This document shows, piece by piece, positions 59,188-64,000 of a DNA stretch of 64,000 nucleotides. Position numbers and translations under genes: made by a program. This DNA is from Bifidobacterium breve (lineage in GTDB: Bacteria > Actinomycetota > Thermoleophilia > Solirubrobacterales > Solirubrobacteraceae). The first letter of the stretch is position 1, and each line of letters starts with the position of its first letter. The stretch covers positions 1 through 64,000 of the forward strand of contig CAMCVN010000006.1 of assembly GCA_945881845.1 (NCBI GenBank), given 5' to 3'. The notes below the pieces were generated by a model that ran no database searches, was not told where the DNA came from, and saw only the letters and a program-made list of their open reading frames with translations.

Positions 59188-60219
59188 CTACTTCGGCGGG
59201 GCGCAGCTGGCCGTCAGCAGGCTGAGGTTCTCGGCGACGCGCTCAGGAGAGATCTGGAAGCTCGGCACAGTCAGCACGACCTCGTCGACAGCGCCGTCGA
59301 AGCGGTTCAGCTTCTCAGCAACTTGGCTGGGAGTTCCGGCGATCGCAAACTCGTCGATCATCGCGTCAGTCACCTCGGCGACCATCCCGTCAATATCGCG
59401 TTCGGCAAAGGCTGAGCGAATCCGTTCCGCTTCGGCCCCGAAGCCGCCTACTTCGAAGATCTTCCCGTAAGACTTGACCGATCCGTAAAACGCGATCATC
59501 GCCGCCGCCTCGCGACGAGCCTGCTCCTCGTCCTCAGAGCAAGCGCCGAGCGTGTAGGTCGCAATCTTAATCTCGGCCGCGTCACGCCCGGCGTGATCGG
59601 CGCCGCGGGCGATCGCGGGTCGCACGACCTCCTCGATGTACTGGGGCGTAAAGAGCGTGTGGCCAAGCAGGCCGTCGGCGACGCGCCCAGCCGACTCAAT
59701 CATGCGCGGGTTGACGCCTGCCGTGTAGATCGGGATCGCGCGTGTATGCGATGACGCCATGCCTGGCAGCGCCGCGATGTGGAGGTGGTAGAAGCGCCCG
59801 TCGTGCTTGATCGGACCCTGATCGAGATTCCAAATGTCGCGGATCAGCGGCACCAGCTCCTCGATCCGTGTCGCCGGAGCGTCACCGTCGAGTCCGTGCC
59901 AGTCGGAGATCATTCGACGAGTGCCGTTTCCGATACCGAGAATGAAGCGGCCGTGCGAGAGCTCATCGAGATCCCTAGCCTCAGCGGCCAACATCAACGG
60001 GCTACGACCGACGCCGTAAAGGATGCCCGTGCCAACCGTGCACGAAGCCGTTGATTGAGCGAGCGCGGCGACAGTGATCGTCGCCGAGCGGTTGTACAGC
60101 TCCGACGTCCAGACGGAATCGAAGCCTGCCCGATCGGCTTCGCCGCCAGCCTGAGCCATCGCATCGATCGAAGCGGCAAAGACACAGATGCCACGTCGCG
60201 GAACTGAATTCTTCACCAT
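59188..60219 (-). CDS. LLM class F420/flavin-dependent oxidoreductase, paralogue
   Basis: 343 residues. ICVFAASIDAMAQAGGEADRAGFDSVWTSELYNRSATITVAALAQ, HGRFILGIGNGTRRMISDWHGLDG and PIYTAGVNPRMIESAGRVADGLLGHTLFTPQYIEEVV are near-identical in style to 13343-14365. The ATG at 60219 overlaps the stop of the LvaA-like gene by 7 bases. The longer frame from 60273 is not needed. It is translationally coupled to the kinase, whereas in locus 1 the LLM gene is three genes away. It could create or remove an oxygen function that the kinase later acts on. Confidence 0.88.
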   Translation of the reverse strand: MVKNSVPRRGICVFAASIDAMAQAGGEADRAGFDSVWTSELYNRSATITVAALAQSTASCTVGTGILYGVGRSPLMLAAEARDLDELSHGRFILGIGNGTRRMISDWHGLDGDAPATRIEELVPLIRDIWNLDQGPIKHDGRFYHLHIAALPGMASSHTRAIPIYTAGVNPRMIESAGRVADGLLGHTLFTPQYIEEVVRPAIARGADHAGRDAAEIKIATYTLGACSEDEEQARREAAAMIAFYGSVKSYGKIFEVGGFGAEAERIRSAFAERDIDGMVAEVTDAMIDEFAIAGTPSQVAEKLNRFDGAVDEVVLTVPSFQISPERVAENLSLLTASCAPPK

Positions 60220-61229
60220 TTCATCAACCTCACCATGTCGTCTCGGAGACCCGGCAATGAGTAGCGGGCCCAAACCATTCGAAAGTCATCCGTCTTGCCG
60301 TTGGCGTGCATCCAAACTGCAGTTACCTGAGTTGCTACAAGCATCATGATGCTAAGCAGCTGGAACGGGCGCAGCGACTCCACCTCTACCGGGTTCCCGG
60401 TTAGCGAGCCGTAGCGCTCGAGGAACCAAGCCTCGTCAGCGAAGGTACCCATCAGTTCGGCGCGCCGCCGCAGGTGTTTGCCTGCCGACCGCTCGAGGAC
60501 CAAGTAGCCGAGATCGAACCGTACGTCGCCGACGTAGACCAACTCCCAGTCAAGCACCGCCGTCAGCCGCCCGTCCGCCACCAGCGTATTGCCGATCCGG
60601 TAGTCGCCGTGAACCAGTCCCTCGCGCTGATCCTTCGGTTGGTTGGCGAGCAACCAGTCGAACCCCTCCTCAAAGATCGGGTCACGCACCAGCTTGCGCT
60701 CGTCGTAGACCGCCTTCCACTTGGCAACGACATCGAGGTACGAAAGCCGCTGAATCCTGGCGGGCATCGCGGTCACATCGAGCTTGTGGATCTCAGCGAG
60801 CGTCTCGACCATGTCGTTGGCGACACCGCGCGAGCCATCCCAATCCTCGGCAAGCCGCTGCTGGTCGTCGCGGCTATAGATGTTCGACGGGCTGCCGGGA
60901 AGGAACTCCATCACGAAGAACTGGCCGCCGAAGGGAGTCTCAGGCGAGAGTTCTATCCCTTGCACCCGGGGAGTCGGCACCGACGTGGTATCGAGCGCCT
61001 CGTAGACCTGGTACTCGAGCTCGAGTTCGGTGTCGAGCAAGGCGCCCGGTGGGCGGACGCGGACTACGTGCCTACTTTCTGAGCCATCAACGGCGCGGAT
61101 CCGAGCGATGTATGTGTGGCGTGACCAACCGCCTTGAATCTGCTCTAACTCTTCGCCACGAGCGCCCGGCGCTAACTCGCCGGACCCTTCGAGAACGCGG
61201 ACGACCTCTTCGAGCTTGACCTCGGTCAT
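60213..61229 (-). CDS. LvaA-like phosphotransferase, paralogue
   Basis: 338 residues. IQGGWSRHTYIARI, the catalytic loop LVHGDYRIGNTLV and VLDWELVYVGDVRFDLGYL are present. These match 11071-12102 and the APH-type kinases LvaA and ACAD10/11-N. Its start overlaps the LvaB-like gene stop by 4 bases, so the two should be made together. It probably phosphorylates a 4-hydroxyacyl-CoA; other small hydroxyl substrates are possible. Unlike locus 1, no ACAD10/11-type gene is next to it. Confidence 0.82.
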   Translation of the reverse strand: MTEVKLEEVVRVLEGSGELAPGARGEELEQIQGGWSRHTYIARIRAVDGSESRHVVRVRPPGALLDTELELEYQVYEALDTTSVPTPRVQGIELSPETPFGGQFFVMEFLPGSPSNIYSRDDQQRLAEDWDGSRGVANDMVETLAEIHKLDVTAMPARIQRLSYLDVVAKWKAVYDERKLVRDPIFEEGFDWLLANQPKDQREGLVHGDYRIGNTLVADGRLTAVLDWELVYVGDVRFDLGYLVLERSAGKHLRRRAELMGTFADEAWFLERYGSLTGNPVEVESLRPFQLLSIMMLVATQVTAVWMHANGKTDDFRMVWARYSLPGLRDDMVRLMKW

Positions 61230-61672
61230 GGCTCGACCGGGCCTTCGATCGCGTCAGCAAGCAGCCGAACTTCCAGCTCAACTGCACGGGCCAGCGCAAC
61301 GTGGATCTCCGCTCGAACGTGCTCCGCTGAGGTCGAACCGTCAACTCGGACAAGATCCAGCGCTTGGCACGCGATCTCGGCAGCCTGACGCGAATCGTCC
61401 ACGCCTTCCAGCAGTTCGGCAAGTTGGCTCAGGCGCGCTGCCAGCTCCGTCTCGTCGGTGGACGAGCGAAGCGCTGCAGCAAGGTCGCCAGTCAGCTCGC
61501 CGATGTGAGGCTCAACCGCGCCGACCTCGGCAGCAAGGTGACGGGTCGCGCTGTAGACCGAGAGCAGCTGGCCGCTCTCCCAGTCGTCGAGTGGCTCCTC
61601 ACCTCGAGCGGCATCGCGAACTGGACCGCCCATCGCAGCAATGACTTCAGATGGGGAGAGCGGGTTCCACAT
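61226..61672 (-). CDS. LvaB-like small partner of the kinase, paralogue (DUF6285-like)
   Basis: 148 residues, alpha-helical and acidic, no enzyme motif. Residues 28-49 contain DDWESGQLLSVYSATRHLAAE, aligned without gaps to EDYERSQLLSAYSVARLLAAE of 12106-12483. The rest is less similar and about 20 residues longer. It overlaps the LvaA-like gene and so repeats the order small protein, kinase. I infer a kinase partner or activator role as for P. putida LvaB; the family link is from memory and pattern. Confidence 0.68.
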   Translation of the reverse strand: MWNPLSPSEVIAAMGGPVRDAARGEEPLDDWESGQLLSVYSATRHLAAEVGAVEPHIGELTGDLAAALRSSTDETELAARLSQLAELLEGVDDSRQAAEIACQALDLVRVDGSTSAEHVRAEIHVALARAVELEVRLLADAIEGPVEP

Positions 61673-61712
61673 AACTGATCGATCGCGCTAGTTGAGCCGC
61701 GTGGCGGGCAGG

Positions 61713-62606
61713 CTACTGGCCACTCGAACGCTGTTCGAACTTCGGTTCGTGAACGAGCGGGAACGACGCAGGCATGTCCGCGCTGACTGTCATCGGGAAG
61801 CTCGGCGGCCGCTTCTCAAGGAACGATGCCGCACCCTCTGCGGCGTCGGCCGCCGGGCCGCGCTCAGCAATGTAGACCGACTCCATCCAGTGAGCGTCCA
61901 TCGGGTGTTGAGCGCCAGCCATGTTCCAGAGCAGCTGCCGGTTGATAGCGACGGAGACAGGGGCGCTGTCAGAGATCAAACTCTCAGCCATCTCACGTGC
62001 CGCTGGCATCAGCGCTTCGGAGCTGTAGAGCGAATGCACCAGGCCAGCGCTGAGTGCTTCTTCAGCATCGAAGATCCTCCCGCTGAGCGACCACTCGAGC
62101 GCCTTGCTGATACCAACGGCGCGCGGAAGGAACCAGCTCGAGGCGGCGTCCATGCAAATTCCGCGACGGCTGAAGACGAAGCCAAAACGTGCGCTATCGG
62201 CAGCCATCCGAATGTCCATCGGCAGCGGGAATGTCGCGCCAAAGCCGACACCCACTCCGTTGATCGCTCCGATGATCGGCTTCAAGCAGCTGAACATTCG
62301 AACGGCGATCAAACCGCCGCTGTCGCGAGGGATGTCGCCTTCCGCGATCTCCTCAGTTCCGCGTTCACGAGCGCGTTGCATGACGTCGAACCCGTCCTGC
62401 TCGGAGAGGTCAAAACCGGCGCAGAAAGCTCGACCATTTCCGGTCACGATCACTGCTCGAACCTCATCGTCCTGATCGACGCGATCCCAGATCCCGAGCA
62501 GTTCGCGCTCCATCGCAGCATCCAGTGCGTTGAGCTGGTCGGGGCGGTTGAGGGTGATCGTCGCGATCGCGTCCTGAACCTCGTAGGTGATCGTCTCGTA
62601 TGACAT
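61713..62606 (-). CDS. Crotonase-family protein of locus 2
   Basis: 297 residues, slightly long. GRAFCAGFDLSEQ is the oxyanion loop. NGVGVGFGATFPLPMDIRMAADSARFGFVFSRRGICMDAASSWFLPRAVG shows that neither hydratase glutamate is at its usual place. It has a C-terminal tail of about 30 residues beyond SFLEKRPPSFP. It is the first gene of the minus-strand run that continues to the LvaAB-like pair and LLM gene. By context it acts on the same CoA ester, but the reaction, isomerase or atypical hydratase, is unclear. Confidence 0.85.
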   Translation of the reverse strand: MSYETITYEVQDAIATITLNRPDQLNALDAAMERELLGIWDRVDQDDEVRAVIVTGNGRAFCAGFDLSEQDGFDVMQRARERGTEEIAEGDIPRDSGGLIAVRMFSCLKPIIGAINGVGVGFGATFPLPMDIRMAADSARFGFVFSRRGICMDAASSWFLPRAVGISKALEWSLSGRIFDAEEALSAGLVHSLYSSEALMPAAREMAESLISDSAPVSVAINRQLLWNMAGAQHPMDAHWMESVYIAERGPAADAAEGAASFLEKRPPSFPMTVSADMPASFPLVHEPKFEQRSSGQ

Positions 62607-62645
62607 CTGGCAAGTTCCCTTCAGCTTCGTTCAAGTATCGGTCTA

Positions 62646-62677
62646 AGCCAGTTAACTCGACACTGGCTGTTTTGACA
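62646..62677 (+). promoter_or_regulatory. Inverted repeat and TTGACA box upstream of NTF2-like gene
   Basis: AGCCAGT-N9-ACTGGCT (62646-62668) is a perfect 7-bp inverted repeat in the 96-base divergent region. It is followed by TTTTGACA with TTGACA at 62672-62677. This may be an operator for either divergent gene or the -35 part of a promoter. Confidence 0.35.
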
Positions 62678-62690
62678 GCAACCCGTCGCG

Positions 62691-62705
62691 TAGGATCGAA
62701 CTGTG
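62691..62705 (+). promoter_or_regulatory. Candidate leaderless -10 box of NTF2-like gene
   Basis: TAGGAT occupies exactly -12 to -7 relative to the GTG at 62703, the spacing of leaderless actinobacterial promoters. There is no ribosome site before the GTG, which supports that start. Confidence 0.4.
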
Positions 62706-63158
62706 GACCAACTTGAACAGCTGATTGCCGAGCGCGACTGCGAGAGGCTACTGACGGAGTATTGCCGACGCGTCGACTTCGGCGAGGCGGCGGCTATCGC
62801 AGACCTCTTCACCGAAGACGGCACTTGGGAAGGAGTCGAGCTGCTGCTCACCGGGCGCGAGGCAATCCGCGAGTGGTTCACTAAACGCCAAAACTTGGAG
62901 CGTCGCGTCTCTCGCCACATCAACACGAACATTGCCGTAACGCTGCTCTCCGAGACTGAGGCCGAAAGCGTCTGTTACTTGGTCAACTACCGACACGACC
63001 GCGAAGAAGGCGACACCAGCTTGCCCGCCGCGGGAGATATCCCGAAGTTCGTTGGCGAGTGCCGCGACGGCTTCCGCCTAACCGATGAAGGCTGGCGCTT
63101 CTCAAGCCGCAAGGTCGAGCTGGCCTTTATTCGGCCGTCGCGCCGCAAACAGAGCTAG
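62703..63158 (+). CDS. SnoaL/NTF2-like domain protein
   Basis: 151 residues. LEQLIAERDCERLLTEYCRRVDFGEAAAIADLFTEDGTWEGVELLLTGREAIREWF is the typical SnoaL_4/ring-hydroxylating-dioxygenase-beta-like start. A cone-shaped beta sheet follows (RHINTNIAVTLL... GFRLTDEGWRFSSRKVEL). The family covers steroid isomerases, polyketide cyclases, dehydratases and non-enzymatic binding proteins. No specific function is claimed. The start is a GTG with a TANNNT box at the leaderless distance. It is convergent with the B12-protein gene. Confidence 0.85.
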   Translation: MDQLEQLIAERDCERLLTEYCRRVDFGEAAAIADLFTEDGTWEGVELLLTGREAIREWFTKRQNLERRVSRHINTNIAVTLLSETEAESVCYLVNYRHDREEGDTSLPAAGDIPKFVGECRDGFRLTDEGWRFSSRKVELAFIRPSRRKQS

Positions 63159-63188
63159 CCGGCAGGCAGGACTAGGCGCGCGCGCTCG

Positions 63189-63632
63189 TTAGAGCGACTC
63201 GGGCTTGCGCGCCGCGCCCTCAATGAAGCTGATGATCTCTTCCAGCGGCGCGCCAGGAGTGAAGACTGCGGCCACGCCGAGCTGCTTTAGCTCAGCGATG
63301 TCGTCAGGGGGAATCGTCCCGCCGACGGTCACGATCACGTCATCAGCGCCCTGCGCGGCAAGTAGTTCAACGATCCGCGGCACGAGCGTCATGTGGGCTC
63401 CGGAGAGGATCGACAAGCCAACGGCGTCGGCGTCTTCTTGGATCACGGTTTCTGTGATCTGCTCGGGCGTCTGATGGAGACCGGTGTAGATCACCTCCAT
63501 GCCAGCATCGCGCAGCGCGCGGGCAATGATCTTCGCACCGCGGTCGTGGCCGTCTAGCCCTGGCTTGGCGACGACAACACGCAACCGACGGGCAGAAGCT
63601 GGAGCTGAAGTATCGAGCGTTTGGCTGGTCAT
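63189..63632 (-). CDS. B12-binding subunit of acyl-CoA mutase
   Basis: 147 residues. [36 protein letters not shown] has the D-x-H-x-x-G cobalamin motif. The later [18 protein letters not shown] and [15 protein letters not shown] are the S-x-L and GG parts. It is a free-standing small subunit, of the size of IcmB/HcmB or archaeal methylmalonyl-CoA mutase small subunits. It follows the large-subunit gene by 18 bases. The enzyme isomerises an acyl-CoA carbon skeleton with adenosylcobalamin. Confidence 0.93.
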   Translation of the reverse strand: MTSQTLDTSAPASARRLRVVVAKPGLDGHDRGAKIIARALRDAGMEVIYTGLHQTPEQITETVIQEDADAVGLSILSGAHMTLVPRIVELLAAQGADDVIVTVGGTIPPDDIAELKQLGVAAVFTPGAPLEEIISFIEGAARKPESL

Positions 63633-63650
63633 CGAGCAGAGAGCGAGCGA

Positions 63651-64000
63651 CTAGAAGACCGGTGATTCCGTGTACTTGCCGAAGACCTCTTGAAGCGCAT
63701 CGATGATCTCCCCTTCGCTGGTGTGGACGCGCGTGCAGTCAAGCAGTAGCGGCATCAAGTTCGCCGACCCGGAGGCGGCCGTCTTTAGCGCTGCAAGCGA
63801 CGCTTCGACAGCAGCGCTGTCGCGTCCCGCGCGGACCGATTGCAGGCGAGCGATCTGTGTGCGCTCGATGCTTGGGTCGATCCGTAGCAGCGGCGTCTCA
63901 TCGACGGCGCCTTCGGTGTAGGCGTTGACGCCGACGACGACGCGACGGCCGGAGTCGATCTCCTGTTGCAGCTCGTAGCTGGCGTCGGCGATCTCGCGCT
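63651..64000 (-). CDS. Acyl-CoA mutase (methylmalonyl-CoA mutase family) large subunit, C-terminal fragment
   Basis: The frame is open to the window edge and gives about 116 residues: ELQQEIDSGRRVVVGVNAYTEG, ETPLLRIDPSIERTQIARLQSVRAGRDSAAVEASLAALK, ANLMPLLLDCTRVHTSEGEIIDALQEVFGKY. This is the standard C-terminal end of the catalytic subunit of the methylmalonyl-CoA mutase family when the B12 domain is separate. Substrate-specificity residues lie outside the window, so methylmalonyl-, isobutyryl- and 2-hydroxyisobutyryl-CoA mutase remain open. Confidence 0.92.
   Translation of the reverse strand, partial: REIADASYELQQEIDSGRRVVVGVNAYTEGAVDETPLLRIDPSIERTQIARLQSVRAGRDSAAVEASLAALKTAASGSANLMPLLLDCTRVHTSEGEIIDALQEVFGKYTESPVF

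Noticed and set aside
1-64000. tRNA, rRNA, CRISPR, insertion sequences or phage genes
   Set aside because: I saw no tRNA-like cloverleaf, spaced direct-repeat array, transposase or integrase motif; gaps between genes are too short to hide most of these. Abundant CGATCG words were judged a general composition effect.

Overview
The window is a GC-rich, very densely packed stretch of bacterial chromosome with 56 protein genes or gene fragments, no RNA genes, no insertion sequences and no CRISPR. Start-stop overlaps (ATGA/GTGA) are common and no gap between genes exceeds about 170 bases. The gene content points to an actinobacterium: several luciferase-like (F420/flavin) oxidoreductases, many acyl-CoA ligases, dehydrogenases and crotonases, TetR regulators, an AtuA-type protein, and candidate leaderless promoters of TANNNT type. 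A Thermoleophilia/Solirubrobacterales-like host is possible, but this is inference from content only.

Layout. 1-2215 (+): end of an MFS exporter, an SDR and a luciferase-like oxidoreductase. 2233-4874 (-): GAF sensor kinase and LuxR-type response regulator. 5005-17481 (-): an 11-gene run with a quinone-oxidoreductase-like MDR, an ACAD10/11-type dehydrogenase, a crotonase, an LLM oxidoreductase, two half-size hotdog hydratases, a small LvaB-like protein, an LvaA-like kinase, an acyl-CoA ligase, and a hydantoinase-A and hydantoinase-B/zinc pair. 17570-24014: two more ligases, a 4-TM transporter fragment, a second hotdog pair and a two-subunit CoA-transferase. 24030-30897: an operon of AtuA-like protein, biotin carboxylase, biotin carrier, carboxyltransferase and crotonase, with a divergent TetR gene. 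30905-35942: a 2-oxoacid dehydrogenase operon (E1 alpha, E1 beta, free lipoyl domain, E2 catalytic domain, MmgE/PrpD) with a divergent TetR gene. 35951-41270: zinc ADH, ACAD, two SDRs and a ligase. 41413-45312: a ribose-type ABC importer. 45474-46271: a lone canonical enoyl-CoA hydratase. 46285-62606: a second large catabolic locus with two hydantoinase/ketone-carboxylase-like sets, SDR, ligase, histidine phosphatase, SMP-30-type lactonase, LLM oxidoreductase, LvaA/LvaB-like pair and crotonase. 62703-64000: an NTF2-like protein and a split B12-dependent acyl-CoA mutase cut by the window edge.

The most interesting feature is that the loci at 5-17.5 kb and 46-62.6 kb carry the same unusual parts list: LLM oxidoreductase, crotonase, LvaAB-like 4-hydroxyacyl-CoA kinase pair, acyl-CoA ligase, and an ATP-dependent hydantoinase/acetone-acetophenone-carboxylase-type A+B+zinc-gamma enzyme, the last in three different fusion architectures. 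A plausible but unproven reading is a family of pathways that activate ketones, lactones or lactams with ATP, convert the product to a CoA thioester, and remove a gamma-hydroxyl by phosphorylation and elimination before beta-oxidation. The surrounding carboxylase, mutase, CoA-transferase and beta-oxidation genes would feed the products into central metabolism.
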